This document shows positions 1 through 10,251 of a stretch of DNA of 64,000 nucleotides, in pieces (position 1 is the stretch's first letter; each line of letters starts with the position of its first letter). Origin of the DNA: Hyphomicrobiales bacterium (GTDB lineage Bacteria > Pseudomonadota > Alphaproteobacteria > Rhizobiales > Rhizobiaceae); the NCBI GenBank assembly GCA_900465685.1, contig UEGR01000008.1, forward strand, positions 1-64,000, given 5' to 3'. Both the position numbers and the translations under genes were made by a program. The notes beneath the pieces were generated by a model. It made no database searches. It was given only the letters and a program-made list of their open reading frames with translations, and was not told where the DNA came from.

Positions 1-20
1 AGGGGAATAGGGGAATAGGG
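1..20. repeat. G-rich 8-bp tandem repeat, 2.5 copies, cut by window edge
   Basis: The unit AGGGGAAT occurs twice and then as a half copy (AGGG). The array may continue upstream of the window. It is purine-rich and faces the pyrimidine-rich array at 81-152, so the two could pair imperfectly. Confidence 0.6.
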
Positions 21-80
21 TGGGAACTCGGAGCCTCTGAAAAAATCGTTTGCGCTGAACAAGCGCCCGCGATCCTCTTC

Positions 81-152
81 CCTTACTCCCTTACTCCCTT
101 ACTCCCTTACTCCCTTACTCCCTTACTCCCTTACTCCCTTACTCCCTTACTC
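81..152. repeat. 8-bp tandem repeat (CCTTACTC), nine perfect copies
   Basis: Nine uninterrupted copies of the octamer CCTTACTC lie 160 bp before rsmH. No copy has a substitution, which suggests recent slippage and copy-number variation between strains. Variable 8-bp repeats are well known typing loci in Brucella; that this is one of them is an inference. It lies in non-coding DNA, so length changes would alter only the spacing or folding of the leader. Confidence 0.9.
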
Positions 153-314
153 CCCTCAATATTCCTGTGCGCTCACGTAAAGGATAACGCTTCATTAAGC
201 TTAATATCCGATAACTGACGAACGAATCCGCCTGATCGTCGCCATGACGGGAAAAGGCCGGAATCCACAGACATAACACAGGATAGCGGGGGCAACTCCC
301 GGGAAAGGAACGGA
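153..314 (+). other. Non-coding leader upstream of rsmH
   Basis: No gene is recognised here. A perfect 12-bp palindrome, ATTAAGCTTAAT, lies at 194-205. A purine-rich Shine-Dalgarno stretch (GGAAAGGAACGG) directly precedes the rsmH start. The mraZ gene usually found before rsmH is not inside the window. Confidence 0.5.
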
Positions 315-1358
315 ATGATGGCGAGCCTCGGCGGAGACAAATCTCAAGCCGAAGGGGCTGAAGTCCGTCACGTTCCGGTGTTGATTTCCGAGGTGATTGA
401 CGCTCTCAAGCCTCGGCCCGGCGAAGTTATCGTCGATGGCACCTTCGGGGCAGGCGGCTACACCCGTCGCATATTGGATGAAGGCGCCGAAGTGATCGCG
501 ATAGACCGCGATCCAACGGCCATCGAAGCCGGGCGCGCCATGGAAAAGCAGTTTCCGGGGCGTCTGCATCTGGTGGAAAGCCGGTTTTCGGCGCTGGATT
601 CAGCTGTAGCGCAAGTGAAGGGAGCAGGCAGCAAAGTGGATGGCGTTGTGCTCGATATCGGTGTTTCGTCGATGCAGATCGATGAAGCCGAGCGCGGCTT
701 CTCCTTCCAGAAGGATGGGCCGCTCGACATGCGCATGTCCAGCAAGGGGCCCAGTGCTGCCGATGTCGTCAATCGTCTGAAAATGGGCGATCTGGCGCGC
801 ATCTTCAATTTCCTCGGCGAGGAGCGTCATGCAGGGCGCATCGCACGGATGATCGAGAAGCGTCGCGAGGCGCAGCCTTTCAGCCGCACGCTTGATCTCG
901 CCAATGCGATTGAATCGCTGGTCGGGCGTAATCCCAAAGTGCCTATTCATCCCGCGACACGCGTGTTTCAGGCGCTGCGCATCTATGTGAATGACGAGCT
1001 GGGCGAACTGGCCCGCGCGCTTTTGGCAGCAGAACAGGTTTTGAAGCCCGGCGGACGGCTGGTGGTGGTGACATTCCACTCGCTCGAAGACCGCATGGTA
1101 AAACGTTATTTCGCGGATCGCGCAGGCGGTAGCGCGGGTTCGCGACACATGCCCGAAACGCATGTGCGTCATCCGAGTTTTACGCCCGCCGTCAAAGGTG
1201 CTGTTGGGCCGACGGCGGAGGAAGAAGCCAGCAATCCACGTGCGCGCTCGGCGAAGCTGCGCGCCGGACTGCGGACTGTAAATCCGCCGCTTGAAGATGA
1301 TCTTTCGCTGTTCGGGCTGCCCAAATTGCCTGAAACGCATGAACTGAGCCGGAGTTGA
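315..1358 (+). CDS. rsmH: 16S rRNA (cytosine(1402)-N(4))-methyltransferase RsmH (MraW)
   Basis: RsmH transfers a methyl group from S-adenosylmethionine to N4 of C1402 in the decoding centre of 16S rRNA. The 347-residue protein has the family's usual layout: substrate loop HVPVL near residue 19, SAM motif [11 protein letters not shown] at 41-50, the [10 protein letters not shown] block near 113, [11 protein letters not shown] near 218, and the [10 protein letters not shown] block near 252. The C-terminal [10 protein letters not shown] signature is intact. Two ATG codons are adjacent at 315 and 318; the first is used here. It is the first gene of the dcw cluster in the window, and the ftsL start lies only 4 nt after its stop, so the two are almost certainly co-transcribed. 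Confidence 0.97.
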   Translation: MMASLGGDKSQAEGAEVRHVPVLISEVIDALKPRPGEVIVDGTFGAGGYTRRILDEGAEVIAIDRDPTAIEAGRAMEKQFPGRLHLVESRFSALDSAVAQVKGAGSKVDGVVLDIGVSSMQIDEAERGFSFQKDGPLDMRMSSKGPSAADVVNRLKMGDLARIFNFLGEERHAGRIARMIEKRREAQPFSRTLDLANAIESLVGRNPKVPIHPATRVFQALRIYVNDELGELARALLAAEQVLKPGGRLVVVTFHSLEDRMVKRYFADRAGGSAGSRHMPETHVRHPSFTPAVKGAVGPTAEEEASNPRARSAKLRAGLRTVNPPLEDDLSLFGLPKLPETHELSRS

Positions 1359-1362
1359 ACGA

Positions 1363-1767
1363 GTGCTGCGTACTTTTGATCTCATCATGATTGCGGCGAT
1401 GTTGGTGGCAGCAGCTGTCACCTACACCATCAAGTATGACGCCGAAAAACAGGTCGCGGTCATCGCCAAGCTGACGCGCCAGATCAATTCCGAGCGCGAT
1501 ACGATTACGCTGTTGCGGGCAGACTGGGCGCTGATGACACAGCCGGGCCGCCTGCAAAGCCTGACCGGCGTCTATGAAAAAGAACTCAACCTGCAGCCGA
1601 TCGTGGCCGAGCAGCTTATCCTGAGTGCTGCCGATATTCCGGAACGTCCGCTGGACGACATTCAGAAAATCATTTCCGGCACGGATGAACTGGTCGCAAG
1701 CGGTGTCCTCGAACAGGACAAGATCACCACCGGCAGCATCAAGAAGAAGAGCGGGGCAAAGCACTGA
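1363..1767 (+). CDS. ftsL: Cell division protein FtsL
   Basis: This is a small bitopic divisome protein that, in other bacteria, forms a complex with FtsQ and FtsB and helps activate septal peptidoglycan synthesis. The 134-residue product begins with a short cytoplasmic tail, a single membrane helix at about 5-23, and then a heptad-like segment (about 28-60) typical of the FtsL coiled coil. Sequence conservation in the family is low, so the call rests on size, topology and position between rsmH and ftsI. Translation starts at GTG 1363, with a GGAG Shine-Dalgarno at 1351-1354 overlapping the end of rsmH. The stop is 2 nt before the ftsI start. Confidence 0.88.
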   Translation: MLRTFDLIMIAAMLVAAAVTYTIKYDAEKQVAVIAKLTRQINSERDTITLLRADWALMTQPGRLQSLTGVYEKELNLQPIVAEQLILSAADIPERPLDDIQKIISGTDELVASGVLEQDKITTGSIKKKSGAKH

Positions 1768-1769
1768 TC

Positions 1770-3593
1770 ATGCGGCTGAAACTCGGTCTCTCGAAGAAGA
1801 AGAACAAAAATGCGATGGACGGTCTGGAGCCGGTCGGCGATGAAAAGCTGGCTGGCAACATGGCTTTTGTCGGGTCCCGTAAAAAGCACGGCAATCGTGC
1901 TCGCAACCGTTTGTGGATGGCGATTGCCTGTTTCGTTGGCATCTATGGCGTGATTGGCGGCAAGCTCGTCTATTTCGGCATGATCGGCGGTGAGGATGAA
2001 GACGCTTCCGGCCCGGCGGTGCATCAGCTCGCCTCGCGTCCGGATATTCTGGATCGCAACGGTGAAATTCTCGCGACCGACATCAACACCGCTTCGCTTT
2101 ATGCCGAACCGCGCAAGATCGTTGATCCGGATGAAACCATCGAAATGCTGTCCACGGTGCTGCCCGATCTGGATTGGGAAGCGACCTATAAGCGCCTCAA
2201 GAGCGGTGCGGGCTTCGTCTGGATCAAGCGCGGCCTGACGCCGAAGCAGCAGAGCCAGATCATGGCGCTCGGTGTGCCGGGCATCGGCTTCCGCACCGAA
2301 AAGCGCCGCTTCTATCCGGGCGGCCCGACCGCATCGCACATCCTCGGTCTGGTCAATGTCGATAACCAGGGCATTGCCGGTATGGAAAAATATATCGACA
2401 GCCAGGGTCTGACCGATCTTCGTCTTGCCGGTCTTGCGACCGGTCAGTCGCTTGAGCCGGTGCGCCTGTCCATCGATATTCGCGTGCAGCACATCATGCG
2501 CGACGTTCTGGTCAAGGCCATGGAGCGCTATCGCGCCATTGCCGCCGGTGCCGTCGTTCTCAACATCAAGACCGGCGAAGTGATCGCCATGGCCTCGGTG
2601 CCGGATTTTGATCCGAACAACCCGGTTAATGCCCTCGACAAGGACCGCCTCAACCGTATGTCGGCGGGCACCTACGAAATGGGCTCGACCATCAAGACCT
2701 TCACCACGGCGATGGCGCTCGATTCCGGCAAGTTCACCTTGCAGTCGAAGCTCGATGCAACACGTCCGCTGGTGTTCGGTCGCCAGAGCATCCGCGACTT
2801 CCACGGCAAGGGCCGCTGGCTGACGCTGCCGGAAGTGTTCATCTTCTCGTCGAATATCGGCTCCGGTCGCGAAGCCGATGCCGTTGGCATCGAAGGCCAT
2901 CGCGCCTTCCTCAAGAAGATGGGTCTTCTCGACCGCATGCAGACGGAACTGCCGGAAGTGGCGCGTCCGGTCGAGCCGCGCGTCTGGAAGAAGGTTCATT
3001 CGATGACCATCTCGTTTGGTCACGGCATGATGACGACCCCGCTTCAGACGGCTGTGGGTGCGGCAGCACTTATGAATGGCGGAAAGCTGTTCAACCCGAC
3101 CTTCCTGATGCGTTCTCAGGCTGAAACGGTTGCGCTCGGAGAGAAGCAGGTCGTTCATCCACAAGTTTCTGCTGATATGCGTTATCTCTACCGTCTCAAT
3201 GCCACCGCTCCGGGCGGTTCGGGCAAGCGCGCGGCGGTTCCGGGCTATCGCGTCGGCGGAAAGACGGGTACGGCTGAAAAGGTAGTTCACGGTCGCTATT
3301 CGAAGGATTCGCGCTTTAACGCCTTCCTTGCCTCATTCCCGATCGAAGATCCGGCCTATGTCGTGCTGACCATCATCGATGAGCCGAAGCCGGAACAGGG
3401 CAAATTCGGCGCGACCGCGGGCTTCAATGCTGCGCCGATGGTCTATGAAATCATCAGCCGCTCGGCATCCTTCCTGGGCGTCAAGCCTGACTTCGAACTG
3501 GATGCGCAACCGGCAACTGTTAGCAATATGAGTGGCGGGCCTGATTTAAAACAGGAATTGCCGCCAGCAATGGTTTCCAACGAATACGACTGA
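1770..3593 (+). CDS. ftsI: Septal peptidoglycan transpeptidase FtsI (PBP3)
   Basis: FtsI is a monofunctional class B penicillin-binding protein that cross-links septal peptidoglycan together with FtsW. The 607-residue protein has a basic cytoplasmic tail of about 48 residues, one membrane anchor (about 49-71), a pedestal domain, and a C-terminal transpeptidase domain with all three active-site motifs: STIK with the nucleophile Ser at about 306, SSN at about 360-362, and KTG at about 498-500. The gene follows ftsL with a 2-nt gap. The cytoplasmic tail is rich in lysine, and the C-terminus extends past the KTG domain by about 100 residues, as is common in Rhizobiales. Confidence 0.97.
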   Translation: MRLKLGLSKKKNKNAMDGLEPVGDEKLAGNMAFVGSRKKHGNRARNRLWMAIACFVGIYGVIGGKLVYFGMIGGEDEDASGPAVHQLASRPDILDRNGEILATDINTASLYAEPRKIVDPDETIEMLSTVLPDLDWEATYKRLKSGAGFVWIKRGLTPKQQSQIMALGVPGIGFRTEKRRFYPGGPTASHILGLVNVDNQGIAGMEKYIDSQGLTDLRLAGLATGQSLEPVRLSIDIRVQHIMRDVLVKAMERYRAIAAGAVVLNIKTGEVIAMASVPDFDPNNPVNALDKDRLNRMSAGTYEMGSTIKTFTTAMALDSGKFTLQSKLDATRPLVFGRQSIRDFHGKGRWLTLPEVFIFSSNIGSGREADAVGIEGHRAFLKKMGLLDRMQTELPEVARPVEPRVWKKVHSMTISFGHGMMTTPLQTAVGAAALMNGGKLFNPTFLMRSQAETVALGEKQVVHPQVSADMRYLYRLNATAPGGSGKRAAVPGYRVGGKTGTAEKVVHGRYSKDSRFNAFLASFPIEDPAYVVLTIIDEPKPEQGKFGATAGFNAAPMVYEIISRSASFLGVKPDFELDAQPATVSNMSGGPDLKQELPPAMVSNEYD

Positions 3594-3641
3594 TTCGTGC
3601 AGCATAGCTTGGGTACGCAACGAAATTTGGATTTGATTGCC

Positions 3642-5108
3642 ATGAAACTGAAGGAAATCGCTCTTTTTACGGAACTGGCCTCCGGCACCGACGGTGAGGT
3701 GGAAATCACGGGCGTGACCTCGGATTCCCGCAAGGTCGAACGCGGTTTCCTCTTCGCTGCGCTGAAAGGCGTGAAGGCGGATGGCGCGGCATTTGCTGCG
3801 GATGCAATCAAGCGCGGTGCAGCCGCCGTGATCGCGGCCAAGGATGCAGCCATCGACAATGCGAGCGTTCCGGTTCTGCATGTGGACGATCCGCGTCATG
3901 CGCTGGCAACAGCTGCGGCACAGTTTTATGGCAAGCAGCCGGAGATCATGGTTGCCGTCACGGGCACCAGCGGCAAAACTTCCGTTGCTTCCTTCACGCG
4001 TCAGATCTGGGCTTATGCAGGTTTTCCCGCTGCCAATATCGGTACGACGGGCGTGTTTTCGCCGACCCGCAGTGACTACAATTCGCTGACGACACCCGAT
4101 CCGGTGGAGCTGCAGCGCGTTCTGGCTGAACTGGCCGACGAGGGTGTAACCCATGCCGCGATGGAAGCCTCGTCGCACGGGCTTGATCAGCGTCGTCTCG
4201 ACGGCGTGAAGCTGTCTGCTGGAGCCTTCACCAATCTCGGTCGCGATCACATGGATTATCACTCGACCATCGAAGAATATCTTGGCGCGAAGATGCGCCT
4301 GTTCGATACGCTGCTGCCGAAGGGCGCGCCTGCGATCATCTTCTCCGACGATCATTTCTCGCAGCAGGCCATCGATGCCGCGACCGCTGCTGGTTGTGAT
4401 GTGAAGACCGTTGGCCGCAAGGGCAATTTCATCAATCTGAAGCGCGTTGAGCATGAGCGTTTCCGCCAGCATGTCGAAGTGCGCATTGGCGACGAAATCT
4501 TTGAAATCGAGCTGCCGCTGGCCGGTGATTTCCAGGTGGCGAACGCACTGGTTGCCGCTGGTCTCGCTATGGTTACGGGCGTGCCTGCTGCCGCTGCCAT
4601 GCGCGCACTGGAACGCCTGAAGGGCGCGCTGGGTCGTCTTGATCTGGTGGGGGCGACGGAAGATGGCGCACCGGCCTATGTGGATTATGCGCATAAGCCG
4701 GAAGCGCTTGAAAATGTTCTGACTTCGGTTCGCCCATTCACCACGGGTCGCGTGATCGTCGTGTTCGGCTGTGGCGGCGATCGTGACAAGGGCAAACGCC
4801 CGATCATGGGCGAAATCGCCTCGCGCCTTGCCGATGTGGTGATCGTCACTGACGACAATCCACGTTCGGAAGTACCGGCGCAGATCCGCTCGGAAATCAT
4901 GGCTGCGGCGACTGGCGCGACTGAAATCGGCGATCGTCGTGAAGCGATCTTCACGGCTGTGTCCATGATGATGCCGGGCGACACGCTTGTGGTTGCGGGC
5001 AAGGGACATGAGGAAGGCCAGATTGTCGGCAGCATCACCCTGCCATTCTCCGATCATGCGGAAGTCGCAGCCGCACTGGCCGCCCGTCTTGAGGAGCGTC
5101 AGGGATGA
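3642..5108 (+). CDS. murE: UDP-MurNAc-L-Ala-D-Glu:meso-DAP ligase MurE
   Basis: MurE adds the third residue of the peptidoglycan stem peptide in the cytoplasm, using ATP. The ATP loop GTSGKTS is present near residue 122 of the 488-residue product (the usual Asn after GT is Ser). The DNPR motif in TDDNPRSE near residue 405 indicates specificity for meso-diaminopimelate rather than lysine. The carbamylated-lysine region and the C-terminal Mur ligase domain are complete. I chose ATG 3642; an in-frame GTG at 3597 would add 15 residues, but it has no Shine-Dalgarno and family proteins begin near MKLKEIALF. The end overlaps murF by 4 nt (ATGA), which suggests translational coupling. Confidence 0.94.
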   Translation: MKLKEIALFTELASGTDGEVEITGVTSDSRKVERGFLFAALKGVKADGAAFAADAIKRGAAAVIAAKDAAIDNASVPVLHVDDPRHALATAAAQFYGKQPEIMVAVTGTSGKTSVASFTRQIWAYAGFPAANIGTTGVFSPTRSDYNSLTTPDPVELQRVLAELADEGVTHAAMEASSHGLDQRRLDGVKLSAGAFTNLGRDHMDYHSTIEEYLGAKMRLFDTLLPKGAPAIIFSDDHFSQQAIDAATAAGCDVKTVGRKGNFINLKRVEHERFRQHVEVRIGDEIFEIELPLAGDFQVANALVAAGLAMVTGVPAAAAMRALERLKGALGRLDLVGATEDGAPAYVDYAHKPEALENVLTSVRPFTTGRVIVVFGCGGDRDKGKRPIMGEIASRLADVVIVTDDNPRSEVPAQIRSEIMAAATGATEIGDRREAIFTAVSMMMPGDTLVVAGKGHEEGQIVGSITLPFSDHAEVAAALAARLEERQG

Positions 5109-6538
5109 AAGACTGGCTGTGGTCATCGGCTGATATGGTTGACGCCATGGGAGGCAGGCCTTTCGGCAAGCTCCCTAAAGGCATCACCGGCATTTCCATC
5201 GACAGCCGCACGCTGAAACCCGGCGAGGCGTTTTTCGCGATCAAGGGCGACCTTTTCGACGGCCACGACTTTGCTACGGCCGCAATGGCCGCTGGCGCGG
5301 GGCTTCTGGTGGTGGCCGAGCATCGTCTGCCTGCATTCGGCAATCTCAAAGTGCCGATGATCGTCGTGGAAGATGTGCTTGAAGCGCTGATCAAGCTGGG
5401 CATCGCATCGCGTGCGCGCTCAAAGGCGCAGATCATTGCAGTGACGGGTTCTGTCGGCAAGACGACGACCAAGGAAGCGCTGCGTCATGTGCTGTCCGGC
5501 GTCGGCAAGGTTCATGCCTCGGTCGCATCCTTCAACAATCATTGGGGTGTGCCGCTGACGCTCGCCCGCATGCCAGCCGATACCGATTACGGCGTGTTCG
5601 AAATCGGCATGAACCATCATGACGAAATTCGTCCGCTGGTGAAGATGGTGCGCCCGCATGTGGCTCTGATCACGCTGATTGCACCTGCCCATCTTGGTCA
5701 TTTCGCCAATCTGGAGGAAATCGCGGTCGCCAAGGCCGAGATTTTCGAAGGCATCGTTCCCGGCGGCTATGCGCTGCTGAACCGCGACGACAAGCGTTTC
5801 AAGCAGCTGGAAGAACTGGCGGAGAAAGCTGGCGTCGAACATATTTCGACCTTTGGCGAAAATGTCCGCGCTGAGTATCGCCTGCGCGAAGTCAAGCTGC
5901 ACCCGACATGCTCCTGCATGACGGTGAAGATTGGCAATCACGAAGCTGTCGTGAAGGTCAGCATACCGGGCCGTCACATTGTACAGAACATGCTGGCGGT
6001 TCTTGGCGCTTGCGACCTCGTCGGTGCTGATCTCGCCAAGGTGACCATGGCCATGGCGACCCTTTCGGCAGAAGGCGGTCGCGGTGCGCAGCATGTGCTG
6101 CAACATCCCGATGGCGGCGCGTTTACGCTGATCGACGAAAGCTACAATGCCAATCCTACATCCATGCGTGCGGCGCTGGCACTGCTCCAGTCGTCCAAGC
6201 CGGAGGGTCCGAAAGGACGGCGTATCGCCGTTCTTGGCGACATGCTTGAACTTGGTCGCCAGTCCGGAAAGCTGCATGCCGACCTCGCACGGCCCATCGT
6301 GGATGCCGAAGTGAGTTCACTTTTTATCGGCGGCCCTGAAATGTCAGTGCTTAAAAACGCCTTGCCGGTTGAAATTCACACCGAATACAGGCAGAGCACC
6401 GAAGAATTACTGCCGCTGGTGATAAAGGCGGTCCGTCCTGGCGATGTCATTATGGTGAAATCGTCCAAGGGAATCGGCTTCTCCAAAATCGTCAAGGCTT
6501 TCACTAACCAGTTTCCGCCGGTCGAGCCGGCGGAATAG
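5105..6538 (+). CDS. murF: UDP-MurNAc-tripeptide:D-Ala-D-Ala ligase MurF
   Basis: MurF completes the UDP-MurNAc-pentapeptide by adding the D-Ala-D-Ala made by Ddl. The 477-residue protein has an N-terminal substrate domain, a central ATPase domain with the loop [10 protein letters not shown] near residue 117, the [11 protein letters not shown] block near 167, and a C-terminal domain with [11 protein letters not shown] near 347. These are standard for the family. The start codon overlaps the murE stop by 4 nt. The gap to mraY is 26 nt. Confidence 0.97.
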   Translation: MKDWLWSSADMVDAMGGRPFGKLPKGITGISIDSRTLKPGEAFFAIKGDLFDGHDFATAAMAAGAGLLVVAEHRLPAFGNLKVPMIVVEDVLEALIKLGIASRARSKAQIIAVTGSVGKTTTKEALRHVLSGVGKVHASVASFNNHWGVPLTLARMPADTDYGVFEIGMNHHDEIRPLVKMVRPHVALITLIAPAHLGHFANLEEIAVAKAEIFEGIVPGGYALLNRDDKRFKQLEELAEKAGVEHISTFGENVRAEYRLREVKLHPTCSCMTVKIGNHEAVVKVSIPGRHIVQNMLAVLGACDLVGADLAKVTMAMATLSAEGGRGAQHVLQHPDGGAFTLIDESYNANPTSMRAALALLQSSKPEGPKGRRIAVLGDMLELGRQSGKLHADLARPIVDAEVSSLFIGGPEMSVLKNALPVEIHTEYRQSTEELLPLVIKAVRPGDVIMVKSSKGIGFSKIVKAFTNQFPPVEPAE

Positions 6539-6564
6539 GCGATGGTCGAGGGAATTTTCTCCAC

Positions 6565-7647
6565 ATGCTGATGCTTCTCACCTTCTTCGCAGAACACATG
6601 ACACCGCTCAACGTGTTCCGCTACATCACCTTCCGCACCGGCGGCGCAATGATTACGTCGGCGCTGATCGTGTTCCTGTTCGGCCCGGCGATCATCAACT
6701 CGTTGCGCGTCCGTCAGGGGAAGGGGCAGCCGATCCGCGCGGACGGCCCGCAGACCCATTTCAAGAAAGCCGGTACGCCCACCATGGGCGGTCTGATGAT
6801 CATGACCGGCATTCTCATTTCGTGCCTGCTGTGGGCCAATCTTGCCAGCGTCTATGTCTGGGTTGTGCTGCTGGTCACGGTGGGTTTCGGCGCCATCGGT
6901 TTCTATGACGATTATCTGAAAGTGACGAAGCAGTCCGACAAGGGCTTTTCCGGCAAGGCGCGTCTGGGCATTGAATTCCTGATCGCAGCGATTGCCGCCT
7001 TCGTTATCATGCGCGCAGGGCAGGAGCCTTTTTCCTCCTCGCTGACCTTTCCATTCGCCAAGCAGTTTGTCATCAATCTGAGCTGGTTCTTCATTCCGTT
7101 CGCAGCCTTCGTGATGGTCGGCGCGGGCAATGCCGTGAACCTGACGGACGGTCTCGACGGTCTGGCGATCGTGCCGGTCATGGTTGCCGCCGCTTCCTTC
7201 GGTTTCATCGCCTATCTTTCCGGTAATGCGATCTTCGCAGATTATCTGCAAATCCATTTCGTGCCAGGCACGGGTGAACTCGCCGTGGTGCTGGGTGCGG
7301 TGATCGGTGCAGGCCTTGGCTTCCTGTGGTTCAATGCGCCGCCTGCCGCTATCTTCATGGGCGATACGGGTTCGCTGGCGCTGGGCGGCATGCTCGGCAC
7401 CGTGGCCGTTGCAACCAAGCATGAAATCGTGCTCGCCATCATCGGCGGTCTGTTCGTGATGGAAGCGCTTTCGGTGATCATTCAGGTTGGCTCGTTCAAG
7501 CTGACCGGCAAGCGCGTCTTCCTGATGGCGCCAATCCACCACCATTTTGAAAAGAAGGGCTGGACCGAGAGCCAGGTCGTGATCCGTTTCTGGATCATCG
7601 CCATCATTCTCGCGATGATCGGCCTTTCCACCCTCAAGCTCAGATAA
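6565..7647 (+). CDS. mraY: Phospho-N-acetylmuramoyl-pentapeptide transferase MraY
   Basis: MraY moves phospho-MurNAc-pentapeptide from UDP onto undecaprenyl phosphate to make lipid I at the inner face of the membrane. The 360-residue protein is polytopic, with about ten hydrophobic segments. Family motifs visible are TPTMGGL near 72, the acidic FYDDYLK near 113, [10 protein letters not shown] near 192, [10 protein letters not shown] near 268 and the HHHFEKKGW loop near 324. All carry the catalytic Asp and His residues. A second ATG at 6571 is possible. The GAGGGAA at about 6548 is a reasonable Shine-Dalgarno for either. Confidence 0.97.
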   Translation: MLMLLTFFAEHMTPLNVFRYITFRTGGAMITSALIVFLFGPAIINSLRVRQGKGQPIRADGPQTHFKKAGTPTMGGLMIMTGILISCLLWANLASVYVWVVLLVTVGFGAIGFYDDYLKVTKQSDKGFSGKARLGIEFLIAAIAAFVIMRAGQEPFSSSLTFPFAKQFVINLSWFFIPFAAFVMVGAGNAVNLTDGLDGLAIVPVMVAAASFGFIAYLSGNAIFADYLQIHFVPGTGELAVVLGAVIGAGLGFLWFNAPPAAIFMGDTGSLALGGMLGTVAVATKHEIVLAIIGGLFVMEALSVIIQVGSFKLTGKRVFLMAPIHHHFEKKGWTESQVVIRFWIIAIILAMIGLSTLKLR

Positions 7648-7677
7648 CAACAAGACCAGTATCGACAGGCAAGAAGA

Positions 7678-9081
7678 ATGATCCCGATCACCGCCCTTAA
7701 AGACAAGACTGTCGCCCTCTTCGGATTGGGCGGGTCGGGCATCGCCACGGCCAAGGCCATTGTGGCCGGGGGGGCGAAGATCATTGCCTGGGACGATAAT
7801 CCCGACAGTGTGGCCCGCGCACAAGGCGCAGGCATTGCAACGGGCGATCTGAGGCAGGCGGACTGGTCACAGTTCGCTGCTTTCGTGCTTTCGCCCGGTG
7901 TTCCGCTGACCCATCCGAAGCCTCATTGGACGGTCGATCTTGCCCGTGCTGCAGGCGTCGAGATCATTGGCGATGTGGAGCTGTTCGTGCGCGAGCGCAA
8001 TCATATCGCACCTGATTGCCCGTTCATCGCCATTACCGGCACCAACGGCAAATCGACCACCACGGCGCTGATCGCCCATATCATCAAGGCGTCTGGTCGT
8101 GACATGCAGCTCGGCGGCAATATCGGTACGGCAATCCTGACGCTCGAGCCGCCAGCGGCAAACCGCTTCTATGTGGTTGAATGCTCGTCCTACCAGATCG
8201 ATCTGGCGCCTTCGCTGAACCCGACTGCCGGAATTCTGCTGAACCTGACGCCGGATCATCTCGACCGTCACGGCACGATGGAAAACTATGCGGCCATCAA
8301 GGCGCGGCTGGTTGCGGCCAGCGGCACGGCGATTATTGGCGTTGACGATCTTTACTGCACGGCGATTGCCGAAAATCTGGCGGCGAACGGCGTCAATGTC
8401 GCGCGGATTTCGAAGGAAAAGCATCTCGACAACGGATATTTTGCCGACGGTTCTACCCTGATGCATGCTGAAGCAGGCGAGGTTGACGAATTGGCTTCGC
8501 TGGCCGGGATCGGTTCGCTGCGCGGCGCGCATAATGCGCAGAACGCGCTTGCAGCTGTGGCAGCCTGCCTTGCGGTTGGCCTGTCGCTCGATGAAATTCG
8601 CGCTGGACTGAAAAGCTTTCCGGGCCTGGCGCACCGCATGGAGCAGGTGGGGCGGCGCGGCAAAGTGCTGTTCGTCAACGATTCCAAGGCGACCAATGCC
8701 GATGCGACCGCTCCGGCGCTCTCGTCCTTTCCGAATAACATCTACTGGATCGCGGGCGGCGTGCCGAAAGCGGGCGGGATCGAATCTCTCGGCGGGTTCT
8801 TCCCGCGCATTGCGAAAGCCTATCTGATCGGCGAGGCGGCGGCGCAGTTTGCCGCGACGCTCGGTGACAGCGTGCCGTTCGAGATTTCGGATACGCTGGC
8901 CGTGGCCGTCGATCATGCCGCGCGCGATGCGGGCAATGATGCAGCCCCGGAACCGGTTGTGCTGCTCTCGCCAGCCTGCGCCAGCTTCGATCAATTTCAG
9001 AATTTTGAAAAACGCGGCGATGCCTTCCGCAGCGCCGTATTGGCACTTCCCGGTATCATGCCAATTGGAGGAGAAAGCTGA
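7678..9081 (+). CDS. murD: UDP-MurNAc-L-Ala:D-Glu ligase MurD
   Basis: MurD adds D-glutamate to UDP-MurNAc-L-alanine. The 467-residue protein starts with a Rossmann-like nucleotide domain (FGLGGSGIA near 14), then the Mur ligase ATP loop GTNGKSTT near 121, the [10 protein letters not shown] block near 188, and the C-terminal domain with [11 protein letters not shown] near 334. It overlaps ftsW by one nucleotide (TGATG). The C-terminal segment [12 protein letters not shown] near 427 is the usual MurD signature, which separates it from MurC. Confidence 0.97.
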   Translation: MIPITALKDKTVALFGLGGSGIATAKAIVAGGAKIIAWDDNPDSVARAQGAGIATGDLRQADWSQFAAFVLSPGVPLTHPKPHWTVDLARAAGVEIIGDVELFVRERNHIAPDCPFIAITGTNGKSTTTALIAHIIKASGRDMQLGGNIGTAILTLEPPAANRFYVVECSSYQIDLAPSLNPTAGILLNLTPDHLDRHGTMENYAAIKARLVAASGTAIIGVDDLYCTAIAENLAANGVNVARISKEKHLDNGYFADGSTLMHAEAGEVDELASLAGIGSLRGAHNAQNALAAVAACLAVGLSLDEIRAGLKSFPGLAHRMEQVGRRGKVLFVNDSKATNADATAPALSSFPNNIYWIAGGVPKAGGIESLGGFFPRIAKAYLIGEAAAQFAATLGDSVPFEISDTLAVAVDHAARDAGNDAAPEPVVLLSPACASFDQFQNFEKRGDAFRSAVLALPGIMPIGGES

Positions 9082-10244
9082 TGGTAAGCCGTGTCGATCG
9101 CGGTCCTGTCGCCAACTGGTGGTGGACAATAGACCGCTTCTTTCTCGTAGCCTGTCTGGCCCTGATGGGGCTTGGCATTCTGCTGTCCTTTGCGGCAAGC
9201 CCGGCTGTGGCGTCGCGTATTGGTCTCGATAGTTTCCATTTCGTCGAACGTCAGATCGTTTTCATGATCCCGGCGGTCATCGTCATGGTGGGCGTGTCGT
9301 TCTTTTCACCGCGGCAGATCAGGCGTTTCGCACTGATCCTGCTTGCCGTTTCCATGGTGCTGATGGTTGCGGCGCTCTTCTTCGGTATTGAAGTGAAAGG
9401 TGCGCGCCGCTGGGTCAATCTGGCCGGTATTTCCATCCAGCCGTCCGAGTTCATGAAGCCCGCCTTCGTGGTGGTTTGCGCATGGCTTTTCTCCGAGCGC
9501 GAACGCGGCGGCGACATGCCGGGCTATTTCCTTGCCATGATGCTGTTTTGCGCCGTTGCTGGTCTTCTGGTGTTGCAGCCCGATCTTGGTCAGACCATGC
9601 TGACCACCGGCACATGGGGCGCGATGTTCTTCCTCGCTGGCCTGCCAATGTTCTGGATTCTGGTTCTTGGCGGCCTAGCCATCTGCGGCGGCTTCAGTGC
9701 CTATTTCGTGTTCGACCACGTGGCCGGTCGTATCAACCGCTTCATGACGGGCGAGGGTGATACGTTCCAGGTCGATGCCGGGCGCGAAGCCATTCTGCGT
9801 GGCGGCTGGTTCGGGCAGGGTCCCGGCGAAGGCACTGTCAAGCGCATCATTCCCGATAGCCACACCGACTTCATCTTCTCGGTGGCTGCGGAAGAATATG
9901 GCATCATCCTGTGCATGATCATCATGTTCCTGTTTGCCTTCATCGTGGTGCGCGGACTTTCCATCGCGCTCAAGGAACGCGATGCGTTTACGCGTCTCGC
10001 CGTGTCGGGCATCGTGATCCTGTTCGGCTTCCAGTCGATCATCAACATGGCGGTGAACCTGCACCTGATGCCCGCAAAGGGCATGACGCTGCCGTTCATT
10101 TCCTATGGCGGCTCGTCGCTGGTGGCGATTGCCATCACCATGGGCATCCTGCTGGCGCTCACCCGTCGCCGTCCGGAAGCGCGCATGACGCATACGGTCG
10201 GACACATGGGTTCAAGTCGAGGCGAGCGCATTCCTGCGCTGTGA
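9081..10244 (+). CDS. ftsW: Septal peptidoglycan glycosyltransferase FtsW
   Basis: FtsW is the SEDS-family polymerase that works with FtsI to build septal glycan strands from lipid II. The 387-residue protein has about ten membrane segments. SEDS motifs are visible: [18 protein letters not shown] near 110-127, LQPDLGQTM near 165 with the catalytic-region Asp, and [14 protein letters not shown] near 334-347. The start overlaps the murD stop by 1 nt and has a strong Shine-Dalgarno (GGAGGAG at about 9067). Confidence 0.97.
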   Translation: MVSRVDRGPVANWWWTIDRFFLVACLALMGLGILLSFAASPAVASRIGLDSFHFVERQIVFMIPAVIVMVGVSFFSPRQIRRFALILLAVSMVLMVAALFFGIEVKGARRWVNLAGISIQPSEFMKPAFVVVCAWLFSERERGGDMPGYFLAMMLFCAVAGLLVLQPDLGQTMLTTGTWGAMFFLAGLPMFWILVLGGLAICGGFSAYFVFDHVAGRINRFMTGEGDTFQVDAGREAILRGGWFGQGPGEGTVKRIIPDSHTDFIFSVAAEEYGIILCMIIMFLFAFIVVRGLSIALKERDAFTRLAVSGIVILFGFQSIINMAVNLHLMPAKGMTLPFISYGGSSLVAIAITMGILLALTRRRPEARMTHTVGHMGSSRGERIPAL

Positions 10245-10251
10245 GGGGCTG

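Noticed and set aside
81-152. CRISPR-like array
   Set aside because: The 8-bp units are directly adjacent with no spacers, so this is a simple tandem repeat.
3546-5126. A 526-codon minus-strand frame opposite murE
   Set aside because: It is another antisense shadow, without a Shine-Dalgarno or family match.
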